The notes: generated from the letters alone by a model not told the origin. DNA of 64,000 bases from Kribbella caucasensis (GCF_004361855.1 NZ_SNWQ01000002.1:434001-498000), one strand, 5' to 3'. Counted from the first letter of the stretch, positions 25,380-35,812 are shown. Made by a program: numbers and translations.

Positions 25380-25453
25380 GAACAACAACCCGGGACCTTG
25401 AACAGGAAAATTGCCTGTGCAAGGTCCCGGGTTATTGTTCAAGGTCCCGGTTT
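25380..25453 (-). repeat. Long hairpin and dispersed repeat between mak and glgB
   Basis: The arms 25380-25400 and 25420-25440 are complementary over 21 bp with one mismatch (core CAACCCGGGACCTTG), and ACAGG/CCTGT (25402-25406, 25414-25418) extends the stem inward. A further direct copy, TTCAAGGTCCCGG, follows to 25450. The part 25397-25453 is homologous to 42247-42304. It lies after the mak stop on the minus strand and before glgB, so it may act as a partial terminator or mRNA-stability element. Confidence 0.8.
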
Positions 25454-25459
25454 CTCGCG

Positions 25460-26868
25460 TCAGTCGCCGCTGAGCTGCGCGGCCGCGGCCAGTGGGATCG
25501 GCAACCAGCTCGGCCGGTTCCGGGCCTCGTAGAGCGTCTCGTAGATCACCTTGTCGGCCAGGAACGCGCTCAGCAGCACCTTCTGGTCGCGCGGATCCGC
25601 CCCGGCCACCTCGGCGTACCCGTCGCAGAAGGCATCCCGGTTCCGGTCCGCCCACTCGGTCGCCCGGTAGGCGATCTGCTGGTCGCCCTGGTGGTCGGCG
25701 AGCAGCGATCGCGCCGCGTAGTCGAAGGACCGCAGCATCCCCGCGACGTCCTTGATCGTGGTGTCCAGCGCCCGCCGCTCGACCAGCGACTTGGCCGGCT
25801 CGCCCTCGAAGTCGATCAGCTTCCAGCCGTCGATCGTCCGCAGCACCTGACCGAGGTGGAAGTCGCCGTGGATCCGCTGCACCGGCACGGCCTGGCCGTA
25901 CTCCGCGAGCGCGGTGAAGGCCCGGCGAAGGCCGTCGGCGTACGGCGCCAGCTCCGGTATGGCAGCCGACGCCTTGTCCAGCCGGCGCTGCATGGCGGCG
26001 GCATGTTCGACCATCTGCTCCGGCTCCCAGACGTCGGTGCCGAGCGTCTTGGCCAGCTCGTTGTGCACCTGCGCGGTGCTCGCGCCGAGCCGGTGCGACT
26101 CGCCTGCGAAGTCGCCGCCGACCTCCTCGGCGTGCAGGTCCGCCTCGGCGTACAGGTCCCGGACCGAGGTGGTCGCGTACGCCCAGCCGTCGGTCGCGTT
26201 CTTCTGGAACGCCGTCATCATCGCCAGTTCGCCGGTATCGGTGCCGCCGCCGGCCCGCGGCCACGAACCGCGGGCCCAGCCGAGCACCTCCGGAACCAGC
26301 TCGGAGCCCGCCTCGGTGAGCGCCGACTCGATCTCGACGCCCGGATTGCTCCCGGGCTCGAGCCGGCGGAACACCTTCAGCAGGGCGATGTCGCCGAACA
26401 CCAGCGACGTGTTGCTCTGCTCCACGGTGAGGACGAGCGACTGCGCGTCGTCCGGCACCACCACGGTGTGGTCCGGCGAGTGGACGGGGTGGAACTCCAG
26501 CCCGTCCAGCCGCCTGCCGTGCGTGAGCGCATCCAGCCAGTACGGCGTCGCGGCCTTGTCGTGCAGCGCGTCGTACACCCAGACCTGGGTATCACCGAGA
26601 TCCGGATCCACCCAGTCACCCACCAGAGCGTGACCGAGGTTGTCGACCGGCTCGCGGTGATAGCTGAGCGGAAGCTGGTACACCCGGATTGCGTTCTCCG
26701 CGCCGGGCGGGCCGGCGCAGTAGACGAACCCGATCCGGACCGCGGGCCAGACGCCCCCGTCGGACAGCCACACCGAGGTGGCCATCGCATCGACGTGGAC
26801 GTCATGTCCCTTCTCACCGAACCACCTCTGGTTCGCGCAGAAGGACTGGACCTGGTCCAGATGGGAAG

Positions 26869-26872
<4 letters not shown>
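25460..26872 (-). CDS. mak: Maltokinase
   Basis: 470 residues, the usual size of actinobacterial maltokinase (Pep2/Mak). It phosphorylates maltose with ATP to give maltose-1-phosphate, the GlgE donor. It is an aminoglycoside-phosphotransferase-like kinase: N-terminal cap (QRWFGEKGHDV), catalytic loop RIHGDFHLGQVLRT and metal-binding LIDFEGEPAKSL. The GTG start overlaps the treS stop (GTGA), so TreS and Mak are translationally coupled, in keeping with their known complex in other actinobacteria. Confidence 0.93.
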
Positions 26873-28602
<1,730 letters not shown>

Positions 28603-28614
28603 CCCTCGATCCAA

Positions 28615-28951
28615 ACCTAGCGGTACTGCGTGTTGCGTCCACCGGACCTACCGGCGACGCGCGGGTGGACTTCTCCGGAGGCCTGCTCAGGTGGTCCCTT
28701 ACCCGTTCGGCGGGTGTTCAAAATGGGCACAGCGGAACAGCCGGAGGTATCCGGTGATAGGTGCTGAAAACGCCGGCGGGATGGGTGGTCCGGAGCGGCG
28801 TTCAGCACAGTGTGACGCCGGTTTGCCAGTACAAGCAAATAGGGGCCCGATCCCCGTATCCACCACCCGATTCGTTACCTGAACCCCGTTGCCCGGAGGG
28901 GCTCCCGACCGTTGAATACGCTCCGTTTACGTCACCGATTGCCGGACGCCA
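28615..28951. other. Intergenic region upstream of treS
   Basis: It holds the treS promoter side and the 3' side of the HicB gene. An imperfect inverted repeat, GTGCTGAAAACGCCG (28761-28775) against CGGCG-TTCAGCAC (28796-28808), is the most structured element, with TGTTCAAAATGGGCAC nearby at 28716-28731. No gene is seen. Confidence 0.5.
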
Positions 28952-29167
28952 TCAGGGCGTCTCGACGGTGATCGTGATCTGCCGGGGCACGCCGAAGGCC
29001 TCGACGAGGCCGGTCAGAGATTCGCGGAGATCCTCCACGGCTTCATCGGGCGTGTCACCGGACCCGTTCGCCCCGACACCCGGTCGCAGTTGCGCGTGCG
29101 CGTTCCAGATTCCGTCTTCGTCCTGCTCGACGGTGTAGGGGACGGTGACCTCCTGCTGCACAGTCAC
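28952..29167 (-). CDS. HicB-type antitoxin, copy 1
   Basis: 71 residues. A short HicB fold with the hallmark start VPYTVEQDEDGIWNAHAQL and the helix DTPDEAVEDLRESLTGL, ending in strands ITITVE. HicB proteins fold like a partial RNase H, bind HicA and block its RNA cleavage. This short form lacks a C-terminal DNA-binding domain. It starts 8 bp after the hicA stop and is about 60 percent identical to the HicB gene on the other side of hicA, so one toxin gene has two antitoxin paralogs. Confidence 0.85.
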   Translation of the reverse strand: MTVQQEVTVPYTVEQDEDGIWNAHAQLRPGVGANGSGDTPDEAVEDLRESLTGLVEAFGVPRQITITVETP

Positions 29168-29175
29168 CCCTCCAT

Positions 29176-29553
29176 CTACCGACCGTCGCGTCCCTGGCCG
29201 CGGCGACGGCCTGATTGGCGGCGGTTCCCGGACTGCTGTTCCGACGATTGCTGTGGCTTCCCGCCGGCCTTCGTGACACCTCGGTTGACCTCCTCTGGGG
29301 TCAACTCCCGGGCGCGGCCCTTCTGCTCGGTGCCGTAGAGGTCCTCAGGTGTCTTGCCGGCCTGCTTCGCGATGTTGCGCATGGTTCCGGCAGCGACTTC
29401 CTTGCTCCCGTGGTCCGGGACAACAATCGTCTTGCCGTTGCCCTTGAAGATCCGGTGGCTGCCCTTGCCCCTGCCCTTGGCTTCCTTGAACCCGGCGCGC
29501 TCGAGGTCCTTTACCACCTCGCTGGCCTTCTTCGGTTTCCAGCCGAACGGCAT
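29176..29553 (-). CDS. HicA-type toxin with C-terminal extension
   Basis: 125 residues. The first 75 are a standard HicA dsRBD-like mRNA interferase: KASEVVKDLERAGFKEAKG, KGSHRIFKG with the catalytic His33, TIVVPDHGSKEVAAGTMRNI. A 50-residue basic, Gln/Arg-rich tail follows (QSSEQQSGNRRQSGRRRGQG), which ordinary HicA proteins lack and which may bind RNA. The ATG overlaps the stop of the upstream hicB copy (ATGA). HicA cleaves mRNA when freed from HicB. Confidence 0.88.
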   Translation of the reverse strand: MPFGWKPKKASEVVKDLERAGFKEAKGRGKGSHRIFKGNGKTIVVPDHGSKEVAAGTMRNIAKQAGKTPEDLYGTEQKGRARELTPEEVNRGVTKAGGKPQQSSEQQSGNRRQSGRRRGQGRDGR

Positions 29554-29762
29554 CAGCTCACCTCGACAGTCACGGTCAGCTCGTCCGGCACACCAACTTC
29601 CTCGGCCAGTACGACGATGGCCTCGCGCAGGTCCTCGATCGCGGCTTCTCGTGTATCGCCCTGGCCGTTGGCGAAGGCGTCCGGCAGCAGAGCGGCCTGG
29701 GCGGCCCAGACACCGTCTTCGTCCTGCTCGACGGTGTAGGGAACGTGGATCTCGCGCTTCAT
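29553..29762 (-). CDS. HicB-type antitoxin, copy 2
   Basis: 69 residues: VPYTVEQDEDGVWAAQAALL, DTREAAIEDLREAIVVLAEE, LTVTVE. It leads the three-gene operon hicB2-hicA-hicB1; its stop overlaps the hicA start. Antitoxin before toxin is the less common hic order, and a second antitoxin after the toxin is rarer still. Both copies keep the same N-terminal dozen residues, which suggests a recent duplication around hicA. Confidence 0.85.
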   Translation of the reverse strand: MKREIHVPYTVEQDEDGVWAAQAALLPDAFANGQGDTREAAIEDLREAIVVLAEEVGVPDELTVTVEVS

Positions 29763-29838
29763 ACCGCTGCCTCCTTCTCCGGGGGAGCGCCAGCGTAGTC
29801 GGCGGCGGGGCCAGCCAGGCTGGACCTGGATCGGAGTG

Positions 29839-30621
29839 TCAGTTGCGGGTGGCGGGGGAGCGGCGGGGTTTGCGGGCGTACTTGGTGAAGCCGGCGTTCT
29901 CGGCGTCGGCCTCGGTGCGGAACCAGACTTCGGGCTTGGTCCGGCCGTAGTACGGCGAGTCGGGGGTGTGGAAGAGCATCGACTGCGCGTTGCCCTTGAT
30001 CGTGAACCCGTCCGGCGGCCCCTGATGCGCCACCGCATCCGCCGACCCCGGCCCAAACCGCCCAGCAGGCACCTCCCGTACGTCGACCGCGGCCACCGCC
30101 TGTACCTCGTCCGCGGGCTCGCCGTCGCCTTCGATCGCCGCCAGCTCAACCGTCTCGTCAAACAAAACCGGCGCCTCCATCCGCTGCGAGAACGCGGGTG
30201 TGGCCGGCGGCATGGGCGGCGTCGGCGGGTCCGGCTCGATGGGCGGCACTGGCTCGCCGGGCTCGATCGGGGGAACTGGGTCGCCGGGCTCGACTGGGGG
30301 TACTGGTTCGCCGGGTTCAACCGGCGGCATGGGCTCGGCTGGTGGTTCGGACCCGGCGGGTCGTTCGGGACGGGCGACCGGACTCGGCCGGGGCGCCGGC
30401 GCAGGTCGCGTGCGTGCTCGTGGGCTGAACTCTGTCGTCTGGTCTTCTGCCGGTGCCGAGGTGGCGCCGACGGTGACCAGGATTTTCTGCTCCGCCGGTT
30501 GCTCTTCGTGAGGAGCGGTTGCGGGTTGGGAGCGGCGGTTGAGGAGGAGCCAGGTGATGAGGGCGCCGAGGAGGAAGGCGAGGAGTTCCCAGGGCCAGTT
30601 GTTGCGGATCAGGCTGCTCAT
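29839..30621 (-). CDS. Membrane-anchored proline-rich protein with C-terminal sunset domain
   Basis: 260 residues. One N-terminal membrane helix (NWPWELLAFLLGALITWLLL, about 8-27), a long disordered part with repeated PPVEPGEPVPPVEPGDP units (about 110-150), and a C-terminal module GFTIKGNAQSMLFHTPDSPYYGRTKPEVWF and DAENAGFTKYARK that fits the sunset domain (short motifs shown to about 20 residues each in order). The C-terminal domain would face the cell exterior or periplasm-like space if the helix inserts N-in. The ATG overlaps the stop of the 36-aa membrane peptide gene. Function is unknown; the neighbours suggest an envelope complex. Confidence 0.75.
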   Translation of the reverse strand: MSSLIRNNWPWELLAFLLGALITWLLLNRRSQPATAPHEEQPAEQKILVTVGATSAPAEDQTTEFSPRARTRPAPAPRPSPVARPERPAGSEPPAEPMPPVEPGEPVPPVEPGDPVPPIEPGEPVPPIEPDPPTPPMPPATPAFSQRMEAPVLFDETVELAAIEGDGEPADEVQAVAAVDVREVPAGRFGPGSADAVAHQGPPDGFTIKGNAQSMLFHTPDSPYYGRTKPEVWFRTEADAENAGFTKYARKPRRSPATRN

Positions 30622-30731
30622 CAGCGGGTGCCCCTCGACGCGATGTTGCGATGCACCAGCCAGGCGGCGACGCTGCCGAGGGCGAACGCGACCAGTAACA
30701 GGAACCACATCTGGACGAACAGCCAACTCAT
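30621..30731 (-). CDS. 36-residue single-pass membrane peptide
   Basis: The ATG at 30731 opens a 36-codon frame: MSWLFVQMWFLLLVAFALGS as helix start, then VAAWLVHRNIASRGTR. One membrane helix with a basic end. It starts 8 bp after the OmpA-family stop and its own stop overlaps the next ATG (ATGA), so it lies tightly within the operon. Codon use and the exact couplings support a real gene despite its size. A role as a small subunit or scaffold between its two membrane neighbours is inference. Confidence 0.65.
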   Translation of the reverse strand: MSWLFVQMWFLLLVAFALGSVAAWLVHRNIASRGTR

Positions 30732-30739
30732 CAGATCCC

Positions 30740-31750
30740 CTACGGCACTCGAATCTCGACCCGGCGGTTCGCGATCCGACCGGCGGTGGTCTTGTTGGAC
30801 GCCAGCGGCTGCAGTTCGCCGTAGCCGCGGCTGATCATTCGTTCGGCGGGCAGCCCGAGTCGTACCAGCGCAGCCCTGATCGCATCGGCGCGCCGCTGTG
30901 ACAGCGGCATGCTGGTGGCCGGGTCGCCGAGGTTGTCGGTGTGACCGGCGATCTCGACGCGCGCCTCCGGGCAGGTCCGCAGCAGTGCCGCCACCTTACC
31001 GACCGAGCCCCGGGTCGCCTCGTTCACGATGGCTGTCCCGGACAGGAAGATGATCTTCTGCCGGCTCATCAGCTCGGCCAGCCGCGCCTCGAACGTCTGG
31101 CACGCCTCGCTCACCGGCGGCTTCTCGGCGCCCGGCACCTTCAACTGGTTGGCGATCACCGCACCCGGCACGGCCTTCGCGGCCGCGCGGGCCGCTGTCG
31201 CCTTGGTCGCCTGATCCGCGACCTGACCGCTGAGCGTGATCGTCGTCCCGTCGTACTGGATCGCGGTGTCCTCGGTCCCGGCCGAGAGCGCGCGCAACAG
31301 AGCGGTGAACGCGGCCGGATCCAGCCGGCCGGTCGCACCGTCGACACTCACCTGGTCGTTGAACGTGCCGCCCTCGGGCAGCAGCTCGTGGATCCCGGCG
31401 GTGATCGCTTCCTTGCTGGCCTGATCCGGTACGGCGATCGTCACGGAGTACGCGTCGCCCGACCGCTCCACCGAGAACGGCCCGATCGCCGGCCCTTCAG
31501 CCGGCTGCTGGGTCGTCGGTTCACCACTCGGGGTCGGACTGGTCGCCGGCGACTGAGCGGCATCGCCGTCACGATCATCGGCAGTCGCGGACCGGAGTCC
31601 GTCACCCTTCACCCCGACCAGCAACGCGGTCAGCACCAACGGAACGATCAGCAACGCAAGCAGCCAGACGAGACCGGTCCGCCGCGCGAAACCACTGCTC
31701 GCGGCGGCCGGAGTGGAGTCGGACGGGCGGCCGTCCGGGGTTCCAGGCAC
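30740..31750 (-). CDS. OmpA-family peptidoglycan-binding membrane protein
   Basis: 336 residues. The GTG at 31750 is preferred because GGAGG lies 5 nt before it; a TTG at 31765 would include that site. One N-terminal membrane helix (LVWLLALLIVPLVLTALLVG) follows a short cytoplasmic segment. The middle has BON-like repeats (VSVDGATGRLDPAAFTALLRAL, TTITLSGQVADQATKATAAR). The C-terminal OmpA domain has EIAGHTDNLGDPATSMPLSQRRADAIR and RGYGELQPLASNKTTAGRIANRRVEI, with the peptidoglycan-binding Asp/Arg residues. It resembles ArfA/OmpATb of mycobacteria, which also precedes a small membrane-protein operon; that parallel is inference. Confidence 0.85.
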   Translation of the reverse strand: MPGTPDGRPSDSTPAAASSGFARRTGLVWLLALLIVPLVLTALLVGVKGDGLRSATADDRDGDAAQSPATSPTPSGEPTTQQPAEGPAIGPFSVERSGDAYSVTIAVPDQASKEAITAGIHELLPEGGTFNDQVSVDGATGRLDPAAFTALLRALSAGTEDTAIQYDGTTITLSGQVADQATKATAARAAAKAVPGAVIANQLKVPGAEKPPVSEACQTFEARLAELMSRQKIIFLSGTAIVNEATRGSVGKVAALLRTCPEARVEIAGHTDNLGDPATSMPLSQRRADAIRAALVRLGLPAERMISRGYGELQPLASNKTTAGRIANRRVEIRVP

Positions 31751-31858
31751 TTGTTCCTCCGTCAAGTACGGCCAAAGGGGCCGTGCGCGAGGACCTTACT
31801 CTGTTCACCGCCCACTCCGCACGCACAACGCGCCCCTCTGGTCAGAACCCCTTAAAAG

Positions 31859-34045
31859 TCAGGCGTTGGGAGTCGACTCGGTGAGGCCGATTCGGGTGTG
31901 CAGAGCACGCAGTGGCGGCGGTGACCACCAAGCCCTGCTGCCGAGGAGACGAAGCGCGGTCGGTACCAGGACGCCGCGAATCAGAGTCGCGTCGATCAGG
32001 ACGGCAAGCCCAGAACCGATCCCGAAGAGCTGAATGAAGCTGACCGAACTCGTACCGAAAGCGAAGAAACTCACCGACAAGATGACCGCCGCCATCGACA
32101 CGATCCGCCCACTCCGCGCCAGACCCGTCGTCACCGAGTCCCGCAGCGCAACCCCCTCGTCGTGCTGCTCCTTGATCCGGCTCAGCACGAACACCTCGTA
32201 GTCCATCGACAGCCCGAAGGTGATGCAGAACAGCAGCACCAGCATGCTCGTGTCCAGCGGCAGCGGAGTGAACCCGAGCCAGCCCGACAACCATCCGTCC
32301 TGGAACACCAGCACCATCGCCCCGAGCGTCGCCGACAACCCGACCACGTTCAGCAACAACGCCCGCAACGGCTGCAACAGACTCCCGGTGAACAGGAACA
32401 GCAATACGAACGTGGTCAGCGCGATCAGCCCACCCGCCAGCGGCAGCCGCGACCCGATCGCCTCCTGGCTGTCCATGAATCGCGCCGTCGTCCCGCCGAC
32501 CAGGAACTCACCCGGCCCCGGCAGCGCCCGCGCCGAGTCGACCAGCGCCCGCGCCTCGGCCGATCGCGTGTCCGCCTCCGTCACCACGGACAGTTGCTGG
32601 ATCCCGTCGGCCGTCAGCCGCGGATTCGCCGGCCCCGCCTGCGCACCGGACACGAACGCCCCGGCGGCGGACTCGACCCGTACGACGTGCGGCAGCCGCG
32701 ACAGGTTTTCCGCATAGGACCGGACGGCGCTGGTCTCCACCGCTCCGGTGCTGACGAGCTCGACCGCGTTCGTGTCGTCACTGCCGAAGTCGTCGCGCAG
32801 CGCGTCACCGACGACGCGACTGGTCGCCGTGGTCGGCAGTACCCGGTCGTCCGGCGTACCGAACTCGACATGCAGCAGGGGAGTTGCCAGCAGCAACAAT
32901 CCGGCGACCACCGGCAGCGCGACCAGGGCCGGCCGCCGCATCGCGAGTCCGGCGAGCCGGCCCCAGAACGGTGCGACCGTCTTCGGCGCACCCTTGAGCC
33001 ACGGCAGGCGGCCCGCGTTGACGCGCGGACCGAGCACGGTCAGCAGGGACGGCAGGACGACGAGGGCCCCGACCATCGCGATCACGATCACCCCGATCCC
33101 GGCGTACGCGAAGGACCGGAGGAAGAACAGCGGGAACACCAGCAGCGCGGCCAGTGCGACCGCGACGGTCAGGGCGCTGAAGACTATCGTGCGCCCGGCC
33201 GTCTCGACCGTCCGGATGACCGCGGCGTGGGATGCGGCGCGGGGGTCGGCCGCGGAGTCCGGGATCTTGGCCAGTTCCTCGCGATAGCGGCTGACCATCA
33301 ACAGGGCGTAGTCGATCGCCAGCCCGAGTCCGAGGGCGGTGGTCAGGTTGATCGCGTAGATCGAGACGTCGGTGACCGAGCCGAGCACGGACAATTCTGC
33401 GAAGGTCCCGAAGATAGCGATCACGCCGACCGCGAGCGGCAGCAGCGCGGCGACCAGGCTGCCGAACGCGAGCACGAGCAGCGCCAGGATGATCGGTACG
33501 GCGATCGCCTCGGCCACCGCGAGGTCGCGGCCGACCTGCCCGCTGACGTCATGGTTCACCCCGGCCTCGCCACCGATGTCGACCTTGAGCCCGGCCTGCT
33601 CACCGCCGTAGGTGTTGATCAGCCGGTCGGTGATATCGGCGCGGGCGTCGTCGTCGCTGCTGCTGGTCGACGCCACGACCAGCGCCTTGGTCCCGTCCGC
33701 TGACTTCATCGCCGGCGCTTTGGTGGTCCAGTACGACGCGACGCCGGTGAGATCTGGTTCGGCGGCGATTCGGCGGGTCAGGTCCGTACCGGCTTGGGCG
33801 GCACCGGGATCGTCGACGGCCCGGCCGGCGTCGACCACGAAGACCAGGTCGGCCTGACCGTCGAAGCTGTCGGCGAGCTGGGTCGCGGCCCGGCTGGACT
33901 CGGAGCCGGGATCGTCGAATCCGCCGCCGGCGAGTTTGCCGAAGGCGCTGACGCCGAGCACGGCCGCGCCGGCCAGCAGCAGCACGGTGACCAGCAGAAC
34001 GGCTCGGGCGTGACGGGTGGTGAAAATGCCGAGGCGATGCAACAT
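31859..34045 (-). CDS. MMPL-family RND transporter
   Basis: 728 residues from the ATG at 34045. Two repeated halves, each with one membrane helix, an extracellular domain and five helices. MMPL signatures: GLGLAIDYALLMVSRYREEL in the first half and FGLSMDYEVFVLSRIKEQHDEG in the second, with the proton-relay Asp-Tyr pairs. Members export lipids, glycolipids or drugs. It is divergent from a TetR gene 107 bp away that probably represses it. Substrate is unknown. Confidence 0.92.
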   Translation of the reverse strand: MLHRLGIFTTRHARAVLLVTVLLLAGAAVLGVSAFGKLAGGGFDDPGSESSRAATQLADSFDGQADLVFVVDAGRAVDDPGAAQAGTDLTRRIAAEPDLTGVASYWTTKAPAMKSADGTKALVVASTSSSDDDARADITDRLINTYGGEQAGLKVDIGGEAGVNHDVSGQVGRDLAVAEAIAVPIILALLVLAFGSLVAALLPLAVGVIAIFGTFAELSVLGSVTDVSIYAINLTTALGLGLAIDYALLMVSRYREELAKIPDSAADPRAASHAAVIRTVETAGRTIVFSALTVAVALAALLVFPLFFLRSFAYAGIGVIVIAMVGALVVLPSLLTVLGPRVNAGRLPWLKGAPKTVAPFWGRLAGLAMRRPALVALPVVAGLLLLATPLLHVEFGTPDDRVLPTTATSRVVGDALRDDFGSDDTNAVELVSTGAVETSAVRSYAENLSRLPHVVRVESAAGAFVSGAQAGPANPRLTADGIQQLSVVTEADTRSAEARALVDSARALPGPGEFLVGGTTARFMDSQEAIGSRLPLAGGLIALTTFVLLFLFTGSLLQPLRALLLNVVGLSATLGAMVLVFQDGWLSGWLGFTPLPLDTSMLVLLFCITFGLSMDYEVFVLSRIKEQHDEGVALRDSVTTGLARSGRIVSMAAVILSVSFFAFGTSSVSFIQLFGIGSGLAVLIDATLIRGVLVPTALRLLGSRAWWSPPPLRALHTRIGLTESTPNA

Positions 34046-34122
34046 GGCGGAGCTCCACAAGGGCAGGGGAAATGGGGGAGAACGGAAGTCCGGCCCGACT
34101 CGGCGCCGAGATGTTGGCGGGC

Positions 34123-34133
34123 GTAAACTTTAC
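34123..34133. promoter_or_regulatory. Small palindrome between the MMPL and TetR genes
   Basis: GTAAACTTTAC is a perfect 11-bp palindrome in an AT-rich patch that also contains GTTAAC at 34138-34143. It lies between the two divergent starts and is the best visible operator candidate for the TetR protein. Confidence 0.4.
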
Positions 34134-34152
34134 AGGTGTTAACTTGCCAGAG

Positions 34153-34815
34153 ATGTTTGCGAGGGTCAACATCAAGGCCGTGACTGTCCGGACTGCGTAC
34201 CACCACGGCGACCTGCGGAATGCGCTGGTCGCCGCGGCGGCCGAGCTCGCCGATCAGGGCGGGCCGGCGGCTGTCACGATCCGCGCGGCCGCCCGGGCGG
34301 TTGGGGTCACGCCGACCGCGGCGTACCGGCACTTCAAGAACCACCTGGAGTTGCTCGGGGCGGCCCGGGCCTATGCGCTCACCCAGATGGGCGATGCGAT
34401 GCGAGCCCGGTTGGCGGCCGTGGAGCCGAGGGACGATCCGGCCGAGGCGGCGATTGCGCGGATGGATGCGATGGGGCGTGGGTACGTCGACTTCGCGTTG
34501 TCGCGGCCGGGGTTGTTCCGGTCCGTGTTCATCGACGTGGCGAAACCGGCCAACGCGGAAGAGATCGAGGGTCCGCACATGATGCTGGTGCGCGGTGTCG
34601 ACGAGCTCATCGCGCTCGGCTTCGTCGGCGAGGAGTCCCGGGTCGGCGTCGAGGTCGCGTCGTGGTCGCTGGTCCACGGGCTCGCGCTGCTGATGCTGGA
34701 CGGACCACTCTCGCGACTGCCCGAGGCCGAACGTCAGGCTGTCGTCGAGCAGACCCTCGACACCTTCGTGCGCACCTTCTGGGCGGCGCGCGCGAACTTC
34801 CGCCAGGGCACGTGA
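34153..34815 (+). CDS. TetR/AcrR-family regulator with WHG-type ligand domain
   Basis: 220 residues from the ATG at 34153; a GTG at 34180 just before TVRTAYHHGDLRNALV is an alternative start. DNA-binding helices: GPAAVTIRAAARAVGVTPTA and AYRHFKNHLELL (about 40-72). The C-terminal domain has SWSLVHGLALLMLDGPL with the W-x2-HG motif of the WHG subgroup. Divergent from the MMPL exporter, it likely represses that gene and itself until a ligand, perhaps the exported compound, binds. Confidence 0.88.
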   Translation: MFARVNIKAVTVRTAYHHGDLRNALVAAAAELADQGGPAAVTIRAAARAVGVTPTAAYRHFKNHLELLGAARAYALTQMGDAMRARLAAVEPRDDPAEAAIARMDAMGRGYVDFALSRPGLFRSVFIDVAKPANAEEIEGPHMMLVRGVDELIALGFVGEESRVGVEVASWSLVHGLALLMLDGPLSRLPEAERQAVVEQTLDTFVRTFWAARANFRQGT

Positions 34816-34915
34816 ACGCTCCGGCATCCCGCTTCATACCCCCACCATTGCCCGGCCGCAGGCCAACAGTTGATCGCGCCGCAGACCATCGGCTGATCTG
34901 GCAGCCGATTCCCCG

Positions 34916-34974
34916 CGTCTGGTCCTCTGGTTCCGTCCGGCCGGAGGACCAGACGTCTGTCCGGTCTCGGACAG
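34916..34974 (+). terminator. Paired hairpins after the TetR gene
   Basis: CGTCTGGTCCTC (34916-34927) pairs perfectly with GAGGACCAGACG (34944-34955), and CTGTCC (34957-34962) with GGACAG (34969-34974). The first hairpin can end the TetR transcript; either could also lie in the leader of the winged-helix gene at 35082. Confidence 0.55.
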
Positions 34975-35081
34975 GTCGCATATGTGCCACCTGGCGGCGC
35001 GGGGTATCCCTTGACTTCGCCCTCGCGGTTGAGCGTACTTGTGGCTGCGCTCGGGTGAAACGTTGAACGGAGGGGGCTCCC

Positions 35082-35792
35082 ATGGAGAAACTGCCGGATT
35101 CGTCGTTGATCGTCGGGGTCGCGACATCCACCGCGGAACGGGTCCAACTGGCCCGTCTGCTCAGCGAGGCGGACGCGCTGTTGCTCGTCTCCAGCGCCGA
35201 CCAGGCCCGAGCATTCCTGGACCTGACCGCCACACCCGACACGGCACCCGTAGTACTAACCCCCGGCGTCCTGGCCCCCGGCGAACTGTCGCCCGTCGAC
35301 CAGCCGGACCCGGATCTTCCGGGCCCTGCCCAGATCGAGGCAACCCCGCCCAGATCCGGCCCCAACCTAGTCACAACCCGAGCCATCCCCGCCACATCCA
35401 CCACCCACCCCCACGCCGCCGCGCGTACGGCGCCCGTCGCCACCCGTACTCCGGCGGCCGGAACCCCTACTGCGCAAGGCGGCGCCGATGTGGTCGCGCT
35501 ACCGACTGGTCTCCGGTTGGACCAGGATCGCCGTGTCGTCCGCTGGCAGGACCGCGAGGTCCCACTGACCCGGCTGGAACACGACTTCCTCCACTGCCTG
35601 GTCCAGAAACCCGGCCAGGTCTGGACCTACCAACGCCTCCACCACGCCGTCTGGGGCAACGAACACCTAGGCCATGGCTCCCACATCCACTCAGTAGTCA
35701 AACGTCTCCGCCAAAAACTCGCCGACCTGGGCGCCGCCGTCACCATCCACGCAGTCCGAGGCGTCGGCTTCCACCTACTCCCCGCCGCCTGA
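35082..35792 (+). CDS. Winged-helix regulator with shortened receiver-like N-terminus, copy 1
   Basis: 236 residues with GGAGGGGG upstream of the ATG. Residues 8-50 (SLIVGVATSTAERVQLARLL, then ALLLVSSADQARAFLDL) look like the first beta-alpha-beta-alpha of a receiver domain, without the phosphoacceptor part. A Pro/Thr/Ala-rich linker follows (about 55-135). Residues 140-234 are an OmpR/PhoB-type winged helix: VPLTRLEHDFLHCLVQKPGQ, VWTYQRLHHAVWG, HIHSVVKRLRQKLADLG, IHAVRGVGFHL. A paralog sits on the far side of the subtilase gene (40561-41124). Target and signal are unknown. Confidence 0.8.
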   Translation: MEKLPDSSLIVGVATSTAERVQLARLLSEADALLLVSSADQARAFLDLTATPDTAPVVLTPGVLAPGELSPVDQPDPDLPGPAQIEATPPRSGPNLVTTRAIPATSTTHPHAAARTAPVATRTPAAGTPTAQGGADVVALPTGLRLDQDRRVVRWQDREVPLTRLEHDFLHCLVQKPGQVWTYQRLHHAVWGNEHLGHGSHIHSVVKRLRQKLADLGAAVTIHAVRGVGFHLLPAA

Positions 35793-35812
35793 AACAACCC
35801 GTCAGCAGCACA

